Part shown: one piece after another, positions 16,049 through 23,931 of the stretch
Numbering within the stretch: position 1 is the first letter of the stretch
Layout: the number at the start of each line of letters is the position of its first letter
NCBI RefSeq assembly: GCF_016917755.1
Contig: NZ_CP070326.1
Coordinates: 6,014,001 to 6,078,000 of the forward strand
DNA: 64,000 nt
Direction of reading: 5' to 3'
Source: Streptomyces noursei
GTDB lineage: Bacteria > Actinomycetota > Actinomycetes > Streptomycetales > Streptomycetaceae
Program-made: the position numbers and the translations under genes
Notes under the pieces: generated by a model
Databases searched by the model: none
What the model was told of the DNA's origin: nothing
The model's input: only the letters and a program-made list of their open reading frames with translations

Positions 16049-16444
16049 TCACCAGCCCTCCCTCGCCGTGTAGTGGGCGAGTAGCCACTGGCAATCCCGG
16101 GCGAGTTGATGCACGTGGACGTGGGCGGACAACGCGCCGTCTCCGAGGTTCCGCTGTGTCTGCTGCTCGATGCCGTCGAGCCGGGTCGTTACGCGGTGCA
16201 CCTCGCAGCCCGCCGGCCACCGGTGACCGGCCGCCTCCCGGGCGTCGACGAGAAGCAGTGCGACATGTCCCCGCAAGTCCTCTGCTACCTCGGCCAGTTC
16301 GCCGAGCTCGGGACGCCCCGAGCCCAGACGGAGCGCCTGGCGAATCGTTCTACTGATGGTTTCGGCATCGATGGGCCACTCGCCGGGGGAGGTGCGCACG
16401 ACACCCGATTCGCGGGTTGCGGATGGAGTGGTCGTTGTGGTCAC
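16049..16444 (-). CDS. DUF6415-like small protein
   Basis: A 131-residue protein beginning MTTTTTPSATRESG, then PIDAETISRTIRQALRLGSG, LAEVAEDLRGHVALLLVDAR and VHVHQLARDCQWLLAHYTAR. This layout (a DAETI start, an LRGH–LLL helix and a C-terminal VxxLARxxxxLLxxY helix) matches the DUF6415 family of short helical actinobacterial proteins of unknown role, often found near XRE regulators or biosynthetic clusters. GTG 16444 has GGGAG 6 bp upstream. Codon use is Streptomyces-like but less GC-extreme than the core genes around it. No catalytic motif is seen. Confidence 0.65.
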   Translation of the reverse strand: MTTTTTPSATRESGVVRTSPGEWPIDAETISRTIRQALRLGSGRPELGELAEVAEDLRGHVALLLVDAREAAGHRWPAGCEVHRVTTRLDGIEQQTQRNLGDGALSAHVHVHQLARDCQWLLAHYTAREGW

Positions 16445-16502
16445 GGTTATCTCCCTGTGCCGTTGGGCTCAGGAAGAGGTTGGCCCCGGGAAGGAGCCGC
16501 AA

Positions 16503-16521
16503 GTACCCCTGTGAGGGGTAC
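16503..16521. promoter_or_regulatory. Palindromic operator-like site
   Basis: GTACCCCT–GTG–AGGGGTAC is a perfect 8-bp inverted repeat, about 60 bp upstream of the DUF6415-like start. A compact version (AGGGGTACCCCT) recurs at 28238–28249. Confidence 0.45.
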
Positions 16522-16524
16522 CGG

Positions 16525-16701
16525 TCAGACGCACTCGCCCGCGTGGCACCATGCGGCGAAGTTCGACAGTTTCTCCGCATCCGCGCGCTTGAGGCGGCGC
16601 AAGGTGGCTGCGTCCTCACGCACCCATCGGTGTTCCCTGGCGTGTTGGGGAGCGATCCGGCGCGCCACCTGCAACGACTCGAACGCCACAGCACGGATCA
16701 T
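16525..16701 (-). CDS. Small hypothetical protein (58 residues)
   Basis: From ATG 16701 the frame reads MIRAVAFESLQVARRIAPQH and continues with a basic, helical sequence ending in FAAWCHAGECV. Codons are strongly third-position GC, which argues that it is translated. The frame stays open upstream in a plausible manner (a GSPWAAR segment before the Met), but no ATG, GTG or TTG was found there, so it could be the C-terminal part of a longer, damaged gene. It has no recognised domain. It lies 80 bp upstream of the DUF6415-like gene in the same direction. Confidence 0.5.
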   Translation of the reverse strand: MIRAVAFESLQVARRIAPQHAREHRWVREDAATLRRLKRADAEKLSNFAAWCHAGECV

Positions 16702-16741
16702 GCGGGCAGCCCACGGCGACCCACTACGGTCGGCGCAGGGT

Positions 16742-17008
16742 GACGGGCTTCCCGGAGAGCATCACGCAACGTACGACCGGCTTCTCGCCGCTGCGGTCGA
16801 AGTGCACGAGACAGGTATGGTCCAGTCCACCGAACAGGCACACATGGCGGGGAGCGAAATCCTCGTCGGCCTTGTCGATCGGCTGCTCGCTGTGTGGGAC
16901 GGCCAACCCGCCCGCGGGTACGGGGGAGCAGGAGACGTCGTCGAGTACGCACGGAGCATGGGCGTTCCCGTGGTGGTGATCTGGCCGGTCGGCGCGTCCC
17001 GCGACTGA
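16742..17008 (+). pseudogene. C-terminal remnant of a nucleotide-binding-like hypothetical protein
   Basis: The frame ends with LLAVWDGQPARGYGGAGDVV and MGVPVVVIWPVGASRD. This strongly resembles the C-terminus of a conserved Streptomyces hypothetical family with a Rossmann-like fold, in which 'AVWDG(Q/S)P–GGTADVV–VTVIWP' is the usual ending. Only about 85 residues resemble that family; the expected N-terminal half is replaced by sequence that is coding on the other strand. I read it as a truncated gene. Family recall is from memory and no database was searched. Confidence 0.5.
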
Positions 17009-17081
17009 GGTCCGAATGTCAAAGGCGCCCTTCCCTGCCTATGGCCGGGAGCACATCTCCATACGTGGCCAGGACAGCTGG

Positions 17082-17107
17082 GTCAGGAGCCGCGCGCGGC
17101 GCCTGAC
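17082..17107. repeat. 26-nt near-perfect palindrome
   Basis: GTCAGGAGCCGCG pairs with CGCGGCGCCTGAC with one mismatched pair and no loop. It sits at the right edge of the accessory patch, just before the MFS terminator. Confidence 0.55.
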
Positions 17108-17119
17108 CGCGCGGGACGA

Positions 17120-17164
17120 CGAAGGGCCCGCCCCGCCAGGACAGGTGGCGGGGCGGGCCCTTCG
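17120..17164 (-). terminator. Terminator for the MFS gene
   Basis: CGAAGGGCCCGCCCCGCC (17120–17137) pairs perfectly over 18 bp with 17147–17164 around a 9-nt loop, 36 bp past the MFS stop codon. Confidence 0.85.
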
Positions 17165-17200
17165 GCTCGCGGGGCCCCGGAGGGCCGTATCGGGCGGGGG

Positions 17201-18520
17201 TTACGCGGCCTTCGCCAGGCTCAGCAGGCGGCGTTCGACGACCGCCTTGCGGGTGGCGTAGAGGGTGATGCCGACGGCGCCGGCCATCGCGGCCAGGCCG
17301 AGCAGGACGGTGCCCGACCAGCCGGCGGCGTGGAAGGCGGCGGCGCCGAGCGCGCCGCCCAGGCTGCTGCCGATGTAGTACGCGCACTGGTAGAGGGCGG
17401 ACGCCTGGGCCCGGGCGGTCTTGGCGGTGCGGCTGACCGAGGACGAGGCGACCGCGTGGCCCGCGAAGAAGCCCGCGGTGATCAGGACCAGGCCCGCCAG
17501 CACCGCGCCGATCGAGGAGGACAGGGTCAGCAGCAGGCCCGCGGCGGTGGTGCCGACCGCGAGGTAGAGCGCGCCGCGGCGGCCCATCCGGCCGACCAGT
17601 GTGCCGGCCGCGGCCGAGGAGACAGTGCCGACCAGGTAGATCACGAAGATCGAGCCGACGATGCCCTGGGGCAGGTTGAACGGCTCGGAGACCAGGCGGT
17701 AGCCGATCACCGTGTAGACCGCGCCGAAGACCGTCATGAACAGGGCGCCGATGGCGTAGAGGCGGCGCAGCAGCGGGTCGGCGAGGTGGCCGCCGAGCGT
17801 GCGGGCCAGCGTCCGCGGGCCCACCGCGCGCGGTACGAAGTGCCGGGCCCGGGGCACCAGCAGCCGGAACGCCACCGCGCACACCACGGCCAGCGCACCC
17901 ACCGCGCCGAGCGCCACCCGCCAGCCCCACGCCTGGGCGACCCAGCCGGTGAGGATCCGCCCGGACATCCCGCCGATGCTGTTGCCGGCCACGAACAGGC
18001 CGATCGCGGCCACCAGCGCCTTGGCGCGTACCTCCTCGGCCAGGAACGCCATCGCCGAGGCGGGCAGCCCGGCCAGCGCGACGCCCTGGACGGCGCGCAG
18101 CGCGATCAGCGTGCCGAGCGAGGGCGCGAACGGCACCAGCAGCGCGATCATCGCGGCGACGGTGAGGGAGGCCGTCATCATCGTGCGGCGGCCGAACCGC
18201 TCGGAGAGCGCACTGAGCGGGATCACCCCGAGGGCCAGCCCGAAGGTGGCCGCGGAGACGGTCCAACTGGCCTGGTCCGGGGCGACGTCGAGGTCGGCGG
18301 AGATGGCCGGCAGCAGTGCCTGCGTGGAGTACAGGAGGGCGAAGGTGGCCACTCCGGCGGCGAAGAGGGCGAAGCTCATCCGGCGGTAGCCGGGGCCGCC
18401 CGGCCGCAGCTTGTCCGACTCGGGGTCGGTCGGTGCGGCGGAAGAGGAGGAGTCTGTGGACGACTGGGGAGAGGCGGCCGCACGGTCGGTGACGGACGCC
18501 CCGGTATCAGCGGGAGGCAT
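17201..18520 (-). CDS. MFS transporter (Bcr/CflA or YnfM-like)
   Basis: A 439-residue transporter with a 45-residue Ser/Ala/Pro cytoplasmic N-terminus and twelve hydrophobic segments. Conserved loop 2–3 sequence GVIPLSALSERFGRRTMM, LRAVQGVALAGLPASAMAFL in helix 4–5 and SEPFNLPQGIVGSIFVIYLV in the second half point to the YnfM/arabinose-efflux-like drug:H+ antiporter branch. ATG 18520 starts at MPPADTGAS; upstream ATGs exist (up to 18592) but would run into the divergent promoter. The divergent LysR regulator probably controls it. Confidence 0.88.
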   Translation of the reverse strand: MPPADTGASVTDRAAASPQSSTDSSSSAAPTDPESDKLRPGGPGYRRMSFALFAAGVATFALLYSTQALLPAISADLDVAPDQASWTVSAATFGLALGVIPLSALSERFGRRTMMTASLTVAAMIALLVPFAPSLGTLIALRAVQGVALAGLPASAMAFLAEEVRAKALVAAIGLFVAGNSIGGMSGRILTGWVAQAWGWRVALGAVGALAVVCAVAFRLLVPRARHFVPRAVGPRTLARTLGGHLADPLLRRLYAIGALFMTVFGAVYTVIGYRLVSEPFNLPQGIVGSIFVIYLVGTVSSAAAGTLVGRMGRRGALYLAVGTTAAGLLLTLSSSIGAVLAGLVLITAGFFAGHAVASSSVSRTAKTARAQASALYQCAYYIGSSLGGALGAAAFHAAGWSGTVLLGLAAMAGAVGITLYATRKAVVERRLLSLAKAA

Positions 18521-18546
18521 ACGTCGAAGGTAGAAGGACTCCATCT

Positions 18547-18583
18547 CATGCGTCCAATGCATCAAAACGTCATAATCGATGCC
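18547..18583. promoter_or_regulatory. Divergent MFS/LysR regulatory region
   Basis: ATGCGTCCAATGCAT (18548–18562) is an interrupted dyad (ATGC–N7–GCAT) of the T-N11-A type bound by LysR regulators, followed by a relatively AT-rich stretch. It lies between the two divergent starts. Confidence 0.4.
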
Positions 18584-19600
18584 GTGACACATGATCGCAG
18601 TTCACAAGGGTCTCTGTTGCAAGCTCGCAACAGAAAAGACATTCCGGAACGCCTCGGCCCGGTCCCGCCGACCGCGCCCGAGGCGGTCGAGCTGGGGCCC
18701 GACTCCTGGGCGTTGACGCTCGCCCCGCGGCTCGCCCAGTTCGCCGCCGTCGCCCGGCACGAGCACGTCACCCGCGCCGCCCACGAACTCGGCATGCCCC
18801 AGCCCACCCTCAGCCGTGCCCTGGTCCGGCTGGAGGACGACCTCGGCGTGGCCCTGTTCACCCGGCACGGCCGCACGCTCTCCCTCACCCCGGCCGGGCG
18901 GGCCTTCCGCGCCGCGGCCGAGCGGGCCCTGGGCGAGCTGGAACGGGCCACCGAAGCCGTCCGCGCCGACGCCGACCCGGCCGCCGGCAAGGTCGCCTTC
19001 GGCTTCCTGCACACCCTCGGCTCGGAGACCGTCCCCGGCCTGATCCGCAGCTTCCGCGCCGACCACCCCGGCATCCGCTTCCAACTCGTCCAGAACTACG
19101 GCGAGGCGATGATCGAACGGCTCCGGGCCGGGGACCTCGACCTGTGCCTGACCTCGCCGGTCCCGGACTACCCGGACCTGGTGGCGCGCCGCCTCGACGA
19201 GCAGAAGCTCCGGCTGGTCGTCCCGGACGACCACCCGCTGGCCGCCCGCAAACGGATCCGGCTCGCGGAGGCCGCCGGCGAACTCTTCGTCACCCTCGAA
19301 CCGGGCTACGGCCTCCGCCGGATCACCGACGCGCTGTGCGCCGAAGCCGGTTTCACCCCGCGGGTGGCGTTCGAGGGTGAGGAGGCCGAGACGCTGCGCG
19401 GACTGGTCGCCGCCGGCCTGGGCGTCGCACTGCTCCCGCCGCCCGCGGTGCCCCGGCCCGGCGTCGCGGAACTGACCGTCACCGCCCCGCGGGCGGTCCG
19501 TGAGATCGGCGTGGCCTGGCTCGACGGCCGCACGGACACCCCTCCGGTGGCCGCCTTCAAGAAGTTCCTCCTGAGCCGGCGGGGGGCCCTGCTGTCGTGA
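18584..19600 (+). CDS. LysR-family transcriptional regulator
   Basis: About 338 residues from GTG 18584. The winged-helix DNA-binding domain is clear: APRLAQFAAVARHEHVTRAA, then LGMPQPTLSRALVRLEDDLG and VALFTRHGRTLSLTPAGRAF (residues about 45–110). The effector-binding domain follows, with GKVAFGFLHTLGSETVPGLI and FQLVQNYGEAMIERLRAGDL. The 40-residue extension before the HTH is unusual for LysR proteins; ATG 18548 or 18557, or internal TTG codons, are alternative starts, and no ribosome binding site decides. The gene is divergent from the MFS transporter, the usual LysR arrangement for regulating a neighbour. Confidence 0.85.
   Translation: MTHDRSSQGSLLQARNRKDIPERLGPVPPTAPEAVELGPDSWALTLAPRLAQFAAVARHEHVTRAAHELGMPQPTLSRALVRLEDDLGVALFTRHGRTLSLTPAGRAFRAAAERALGELERATEAVRADADPAAGKVAFGFLHTLGSETVPGLIRSFRADHPGIRFQLVQNYGEAMIERLRAGDLDLCLTSPVPDYPDLVARRLDEQKLRLVVPDDHPLAARKRIRLAEAAGELFVTLEPGYGLRRITDALCAEAGFTPRVAFEGEEAETLRGLVAAGLGVALLPPPAVPRPGVAELTVTAPRAVREIGVAWLDGRTDTPPVAAFKKFLLSRRGALLS
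18614..18633. promoter_or_regulatory. Inverted repeat near the LysR start
   Basis: CTGTTGC–AAGCTC–GCAACAG is a perfect 7-bp dyad with a 6-bp spacer, within the first codons of the LysR frame as annotated. It could be an autoregulatory operator, and hints that translation may start downstream of it. Confidence 0.4.
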
Positions 19601-19607
19601 GACCCGG

Positions 19608-19733
19608 TCAGCGGCCGCCACCGGTCGCCGACAGCCCCCGCAGGGCCTCGTCGTAGGCGGTCAGGGCGGCCTCGCGGTCGAAGAACTGGCGTTGCAGTGC
19701 GGACACCCGTCGGTAGCGCGGGCCAATGGACAT
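19608..19733 (-). CDS. Small hypothetical protein (41 residues)
   Basis: MSIGPRYRRVSALQRQFFDR opens a basic, helical 41-residue protein ending GLSATGGGR. A strong GGGGGGA Shine–Dalgarno stands 6 bp before ATG 19733, and codon use is normal for the genome. No domain is recognised. It lies between the convergent LysR gene, 8 bp away, and the hydrolase gene upstream. Confidence 0.55.
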   Translation of the reverse strand: MSIGPRYRRVSALQRQFFDREAALTAYDEALRGLSATGGGR

Positions 19734-19811
19734 GCCGAATCCCCCCGTTGCTCTCGGTTGCCAGGGGGGTACCGCCGACGTCCCGGCCCCGCACCGGAGT
19801 TGACCGTTCGG

Positions 19812-20579
19812 TCAGTGGCGCAGCGACGCCCCGAAGCCCGATGCCAGGGGCATGCGCAGGCCCAGGGGCGGGGGAGCGGCCAGGGCGTCCTTGACGGGGC
19901 GGGCGTAGGAGCGGGCGAAGAGGGCGCCGAGGACGAAGTCGGCGGCCAGGGCGTGCACCTCGGCGCGGTGCTGGTGGAGGGAGTGGCTGTCGGAGTGCAC
20001 CTCGAAGCGGCAGGTGTCGCGGTTGATCTTCTTGGCGCGCTGGGCGTAGCGGTAGGAGAGGTCGGGGTCCACGCGCTCGTCGTTGGTGCCGTGCACCAGG
20101 AGGACCTGACGGCCGATCAACTGCTTGACAGGTTCCGGCTCGGCGCCGAATCGGTGCGGGTCGGGCAGCCAGGGCGCGAGGGCCAGCACGGCGTGGACGG
20201 CCGGGTGGCCGGCGGCGTGCAGCGCGGCGCGGGCGCCCATGCCGGTGCCCACCAGCGCGACCGGGACGTCGCCGTAGCGCCGGACCACCTCCTCCAGCGC
20301 CCAGGTGGCGTCCCGCGCCGGGTGTGCGGCGGCGCCGTTCCAGCCGCGGCAGCGGTAGTGCACCACATGGGCGGTCAGTCCCTCGGCGCGGCCGGCGCGC
20401 GCCAGCCGGGCGGCCAGCGGGCGCACGGTCAGCGCGTGCACCGGCGACGGCCGGCGCAGCCCGGTCGGTCCGCACCCCGGTAGCAGGAGGGCGACGGCGT
20501 TCACCGTCCGGGCCGTGCCGCCCGCTCCCAGCGGTTTTCCCAGCCGGGCCTCGCGCACCGGCAGCGCTTGCTGAGCCAT
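19812..20579 (-). CDS. Alpha/beta hydrolase with Thr at the nucleophile position
   Basis: A 255-residue alpha/beta-hydrolase fold protein. [12 protein letters not shown] provides the oxyanion-hole loop, [20 protein letters not shown] the nucleophile elbow, [20 protein letters not shown] the acid strand and [10 protein letters not shown] the catalytic His region. The elbow reads G-T-G-M-G, with Thr where Ser, Asp or Cys is normal, so classic esterase chemistry is uncertain. ATG 20579 is chosen over an upstream frame start because conservation begins there. It is divergent from adenosine deaminase and shares the intergenic region that holds the nucleoside operator. Substrate unknown. Confidence 0.8.
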   Translation of the reverse strand: MAQQALPVREARLGKPLGAGGTARTVNAVALLLPGCGPTGLRRPSPVHALTVRPLAARLARAGRAEGLTAHVVHYRCRGWNGAAAHPARDATWALEEVVRRYGDVPVALVGTGMGARAALHAAGHPAVHAVLALAPWLPDPHRFGAEPEPVKQLIGRQVLLVHGTNDERVDPDLSYRYAQRAKKINRDTCRFEVHSDSHSLHQHRAEVHALAADFVLGALFARSYARPVKDALAAPPPLGLRMPLASGFGASLRH

Positions 20580-20653
20580 GCCGAGAACGATGACAGAACG
20601 AGGCGCACTGTCCACCCTGCCGACGGGTCACTGTTACGTATCGTTCGGTGAGA

Positions 20654-20667
20654 TCTACGCGCGTAGG
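20654..20667 (+). promoter_or_regulatory. Nucleoside-regulon operator (adenosine deaminase)
   Basis: TCTACGCGCGTAGG contains the perfect 12-bp palindrome CTACGCGCGTAG. Three bases later comes a -10 (TACAGT, 20671–20676), then 6 nt and ATG 20683. A bound protein here would block RNA polymerase. Confidence 0.7.
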
Positions 20668-20682
20668 GGCTACAGTGCGGAA

Positions 20683-21843
20683 ATGACGAGCGAGATCAGG
20701 AACCTCCCCACCGCCGAACAGATCCGCCGCGCGCCCAAGGTGCTGCTCCACGACCACCTCGACGGCGGACTGCGCCCCGGCACCGTCATCGACCTGGCCC
20801 GCGAGAACGGCTACCAGGGACTCCCCGAGACCGACCCGGACAAGCTCGGGATCTGGTTCCGGGAGGCCGCCGACTCGGGCTCGCTGGAACGCTATCTGGA
20901 GACCTTCGCGCACACCTGCGCCGTCATGCAGACCCGCGAGGCGCTCTTCCGGGTCGCCGCCGAGTGCGCCGAGGACCTGGCGGCGGACGGCGTCGTCTAC
21001 GCCGAGGTCCGGTACGCGCCGGAGCAGCACCTGGAGGCCGGGCTCAGCCTCGAAGAGGTCGTCGAGGCCGTCAACGAGGGCTTCCGGGAAGGTGAGCGAC
21101 GGGCCCGTGCGAACGGCCACCGGATCCGCGTCGGCGCCCTGCTCACCGCCATGCGGCACGCCGCCCGTGCCCTGGAGATCGCCGAACTCGCCAACCGCTA
21201 CCGCGACCTGGGCGTGGTCGGCTTCGACATCGCGGGTGCCGAGGCCGGCTACCCGCCCACCCGCCACCTCGACGCCTTCGAGTACCTCAAGCGGGAGAAC
21301 AACCACTTCACCATCCACGCCGGCGAAGCCTTCGGCCTGCCGTCCATCTGGCAGGCGCTCCAGTGGTGCGGCGCCGACCGGCTCGGCCACGGCGTCCGCA
21401 TCATCGACGACATCGAGGTCGCCGACGACGGCTCGGTCACCCTCGGCCGGCTCGCCTCCTACGTCCGCGACAAGCGCATCCCGCTGGAGCTGTGCCCGAC
21501 CTCCAACCTCCAGACCGGGGCCGCGGCCTCCTATGCGGAGCACCCCATCGGGCTGCTGCGCCGGCTGCAGTTCCGCTGCACGGTCAACACCGACAACCGC
21601 CTCATGAGCGGTACGAACATGTCCCGGGAATTCGAGCACCTGGTCAAGACATTCCGCTACACGCTCGATGACCTGCAGTGGTTCACGGTCAATGGTATGA
21701 AGTCTGCTTTCCTTCCTTTCGATGAACGTCTCGCCATGATCAATGACGTCATCAAGCCCGGATATGCGGAATTGCGCTCCGAATGGCTCTTCCGGCAGTC
21801 GGCGACAAACCCCGCTCCCAGCAGGGGTTCTGACGCTGAGTAA
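20683..21843 (+). CDS. add: Adenosine deaminase
   Basis: A 386-residue adenosine deaminase (adenosine/deoxyadenosine to inosine/deoxyinosine). Zinc and catalytic residues are in [15 protein letters not shown] (two metal His), [17 protein letters not shown] (His and catalytic Glu), RLGHGVRII (His) and [14 protein letters not shown]. In most ADA enzymes the first motif is 'HxHLDG'; here it is HDHLDG, as in actinobacterial orthologues. ATG 20683 lies 6 nt after a -10 element, so the mRNA is probably leaderless. Inosine produced here is the substrate of the purine nucleoside phosphorylase at 34983. Confidence 0.93.
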   Translation: MTSEIRNLPTAEQIRRAPKVLLHDHLDGGLRPGTVIDLARENGYQGLPETDPDKLGIWFREAADSGSLERYLETFAHTCAVMQTREALFRVAAECAEDLAADGVVYAEVRYAPEQHLEAGLSLEEVVEAVNEGFREGERRARANGHRIRVGALLTAMRHAARALEIAELANRYRDLGVVGFDIAGAEAGYPPTRHLDAFEYLKRENNHFTIHAGEAFGLPSIWQALQWCGADRLGHGVRIIDDIEVADDGSVTLGRLASYVRDKRIPLELCPTSNLQTGAAASYAEHPIGLLRRLQFRCTVNTDNRLMSGTNMSREFEHLVKTFRYTLDDLQWFTVNGMKSAFLPFDERLAMINDVIKPGYAELRSEWLFRQSATNPAPSRGSDAE

Positions 21844-21867
21844 GCGTGCGGAATGGGGGGCTAGCGC

Positions 21868-21898
21868 AACGGCCGGTGGATTGTCCACCGGCCGTTTT
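21868..21898 (+). terminator. Rho-independent terminator after add
   Basis: AACGGCCGGTGGA and TCCACCGGCCGTT form a perfect 13-bp stem with a TTG loop, followed by TT. Confidence 0.92.
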
Positions 21899-21985
21899 CC
21901 GGTGTGCCGGGAGTGTTTGCGGCGGCCGTGGCCGAATCACTAGTTTTTTTAGTCGGTCAAGCCCCCATCACGAGGACGTAATGCA

Positions 21986-22264
21986 ATGAAGCAGGGAACG
22001 GTCAAGACTCTCGGCGCCGTCGCGCTCGGTGCCGCCATCGCCGCCACCGGCGCGGGCGCGGCCTCCGCCGCCCCGGTCGCCCCGGTTGCCCCGGCGGGCA
22101 ACTCGATCGGTGCCAACGGCGTGGTGAGGGACGCCGCCACCACCCTCTCCGGGGTGACCAACCAGGGCCCCGGCAACGACATCAGGACCCCCATGACCCA
22201 CAAGGGCAACCAGCTGCTCGGCGGCCTGCCCACCGGCCAGGTCGCCAAGCTCCCGATCGGCTGA
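21986..22264 (+). CDS. Small secreted protein
   Basis: A 92-residue protein with a classic Sec signal peptide: MKQGTVKTLGAVALGAAIAA then TGAGAASAAP, with likely cleavage after ASA at residue 29. The mature part is about 60 residues, lacks Cys and is rich in Asn, Gly and Thr, with a C-terminal GGLPTGQVAKLPIG. GAGGA precedes ATG 21986. It has the same general plan as the secreted protein at 28350 (Ala-rich signal, NxxG-rich body, LPxG-like tail). Function unknown; exported to the wall or medium. Confidence 0.75.
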   Translation: MKQGTVKTLGAVALGAAIAATGAGAASAAPVAPVAPAGNSIGANGVVRDAATTLSGVTNQGPGNDIRTPMTHKGNQLLGGLPTGQVAKLPIG

Positions 22265-22303
22265 CCCGGCCCGAAGTCCCCTAGGGGACACCCTTCAGGA
22301 CCG

Positions 22304-22339
22304 CCCCGGTCCGTACGCGGTATCCCGTACGGGCCGGGG
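22304..22339. terminator. Bidirectional terminator
   Basis: CCCCGGTCCGTACG (22304–22317) pairs with CGTACGGGCCGGGG (22326–22339), one mismatch, 8-nt loop, between the convergent secreted-protein and PspC genes. Confidence 0.75.
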
Positions 22340-22365
22340 CACCCTCATGTCCGGGGCGCGACCGG

Positions 22366-22575
22366 TCACCAGGCCGCGGCACTGCGCGCCTTGTCCTCCG
22401 AGGGGAGGAGGATCCACAGCGCCAGGTAGACCAGGCACTGCGGACCGGGCAGCAGACAGGAGAGCAGGAAGATCACCCGCATCGTCGCCGGGGACGTCCC
22501 GAAGCGGCGGGCGAGGCCGGCACAGACACCGGCGATCATGCGGTTGTTGGTGGGGCGGACCAGTGCGGCGGCCAT
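22366..22575 (-). CDS. PspC domain protein
   Basis: A 69-residue membrane protein that is almost entirely a PspC domain: LVRPTNNRMIAGVCAGLARR, FGTSPATMRVIFLLSCLLPG and CLVYLALWILLPSED. One or two membrane helices follow the cytoplasmic N-terminus. PspC proteins take part in envelope stress responses; in Streptomyces many small PspC proteins exist and this one has no partner beside it. It precedes the VanZ gene's 3' end in convergent-free order, both on the minus strand. Confidence 0.88.
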   Translation of the reverse strand: MAAALVRPTNNRMIAGVCAGLARRFGTSPATMRVIFLLSCLLPGPQCLVYLALWILLPSEDKARSAAAW

Positions 22576-22621
22576 GTCGGGCTACTCCTTGTCGACGATC
22601 CGGGGCGGTTGCCCCGATGTC

Positions 22622-23173
22622 TCAAAAGTAGGTCCGGCCGCCGGAGAAAACGTCAGCCTGCGGGGCCAGGCCGACCCTGGGGATTCTCGGGGTCGTGCCC
22701 CTGTGCCGCTCGTCCCGCCGGCGGAGCCGCGACCGGGCCCCAGGGACGATCAGCAGATGCGCCAGTGCCACCCCGAGCGTGTTCAGCAGCACCGCGTCGA
22801 CGTCCGGCACCTGCCCCGGCACCGCGGTCTGCCACAGCTCGATCGTCAGCGAGATCATCGCGCCGCCGAAGACCGTACGGGCCATCGAACCCAGGGGGGA
22901 AGCATTCAGGCGCCCGCCGGCCAGTGGCAGCAGCACCCCCAGCGGCGCCAGCATCAGCACCGGCGCCCCCAGGTGCCACACCGCCGACCAGCCGCCCCGC
23001 GCCAGCTCGGCATGGATCGACGCCAGCGGCTCCAGATTCGCGGCCGGCACCCAGGGCACCGTGCGAGGAACCAACATCAGCCAGCCGACGATCAGCAGAT
23101 GCACCACGAGGAGGAGAATCCCCGCGGCGCGCAAACGGGGGGCGACGGTATCGCCGGGGCCATGACGCTGCAC
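22622..23173 (-). CDS. VanZ family membrane protein
   Basis: About 183 residues from GTG 23173 with four membrane helices: LRAAGILLLVVHLLIVGWLM, VWHLGAPVLMLAPLGVLLPL, a third around MISLTIELWQ, and VLLNTLGVALAHLLIV. The Asp in PDVDAVLLNTLG and the Glu in the third helix are conserved in VanZ-like (PF04892) proteins. VanZ proteins are linked to glycopeptide (teicoplanin) tolerance and may scramble lipids. The start is uncertain, since the frame is open further upstream. It lies 137 bp downstream of the afsQ-operon lipoprotein, beyond a terminator hairpin. Confidence 0.82.
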   Translation of the reverse strand: MQRHGPGDTVAPRLRAAGILLLVVHLLIVGWLMLVPRTVPWVPAANLEPLASIHAELARGGWSAVWHLGAPVLMLAPLGVLLPLAGGRLNASPLGSMARTVFGGAMISLTIELWQTAVPGQVPDVDAVLLNTLGVALAHLLIVPGARSRLRRRDERHRGTTPRIPRVGLAPQADVFSGGRTYF

Positions 23174-23235
23174 ACAGGCCAGGACGCCGGTTGCGGGGGC
23201 CACGGTTCCGCCCCGTTGCGCCCGTCTTGCGCCGG

Positions 23236-23288
23236 AAGCGCCGGGGCCCGTCCGGTGGCTCAGGGGCCGACGGGCCCCCAGGGCGCTT
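23236..23288 (-). terminator. Terminator of the afsQ operon
   Basis: GGGGCCCGTC (23243–23252) pairs with GACGGGCCCC (23269–23278), extended by an outer AAGCGC/GCGCTT arm. Confidence 0.75.
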
Positions 23289-23310
23289 CTGACGGATCTC
23301 CGCGGCGCCC

Positions 23311-23931
23311 TTAACCCTCCTGGGACTGCGGGTCGCCCCAGCCTGCCTGCTGGGCGATGTTCGGATTGGCCTGCACGTCCGGCGAGCAGTCGTAGCGGTG
23401 TGCCGCCGACCCGCCCGGGCCGCCCAGCAGCGCGCCCCCGGTACGGCCCAGCGCGGCGCTCCGCCCGTAGGTGCACACCAGCTGCGCCAGCGCGAACGAC
23501 GGCAGGTCGTCCGGCTCGACGGACAGCCGCAGTGCCTCCGGGGCGTCTCCGGCGCGCGGCCCGTCCACCCGCAGCGCCTCGGGCACGGCGCTGTGGAAAC
23601 CGGCCCGGGTCTCCTCGGCCGTCGGCGGCTTCTGCAACTCCGCCAGCAGCGCACGCGCCGCCGGCAGCCGGACCGCGGCCCCCGGCGTGCCCTGCGGACG
23701 GGGCACCGCCCGCTCCACCGGGACCAGCGTCGAACCGCACACCAGATACACCCGGACCCGCTCCGCCACCGGCGCGCCCGTCTCCGGCGCGTGACAGCTC
23801 ACCCGCGACGGCGCGTCGCCCGCGTCGACCGGCACGGACGTGCCGCGGATCCCGCAGCCGGTGGCGGCCAGCGCCACGACGGTCACCGCTGCCGCACGCC
23901 GTGCGGCAGCGGGCCGGAAGCGCCGGATCAC
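23311..23931 (-). CDS. Lipoprotein of the afsQ operon
   Basis: A 206-residue protein whose start (GTG 23931) overlaps the afsQ2 stop by GTGA. The signal region VTVVALAATGCGIRGTS carries a lipobox with Cys near residue 24. The mature part has VRVYLVCGSTLVPVERAVPR and several Cys, and resembles the GerMN-like lipoproteins that often accompany actinobacterial two-component systems, though I am not certain of that family. Translational coupling suggests it modulates AfsQ2 sensing outside the membrane, as accessory lipoproteins do in other actinobacterial systems (inference). Confidence 0.8.
   Translation of the reverse strand: MIRRFRPAAARRAAAVTVVALAATGCGIRGTSVPVDAGDAPSRVSCHAPETGAPVAERVRVYLVCGSTLVPVERAVPRPQGTPGAAVRLPAARALLAELQKPPTAEETRAGFHSAVPEALRVDGPRAGDAPEALRLSVEPDDLPSFALAQLVCTYGRSAALGRTGGALLGGPGGSAAHRYDCSPDVQANPNIAQQAGWGDPQSQEG

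Noticed and set aside
16724-16906. Minus-strand 60-residue open frame from TTG 16906
   Set aside because: It lies exactly opposite the frame ending in AVWDGQPARGYGG…VIWPVGASRD, which looks like a genuine protein family, and has only a TTG start without Shine–Dalgarno.
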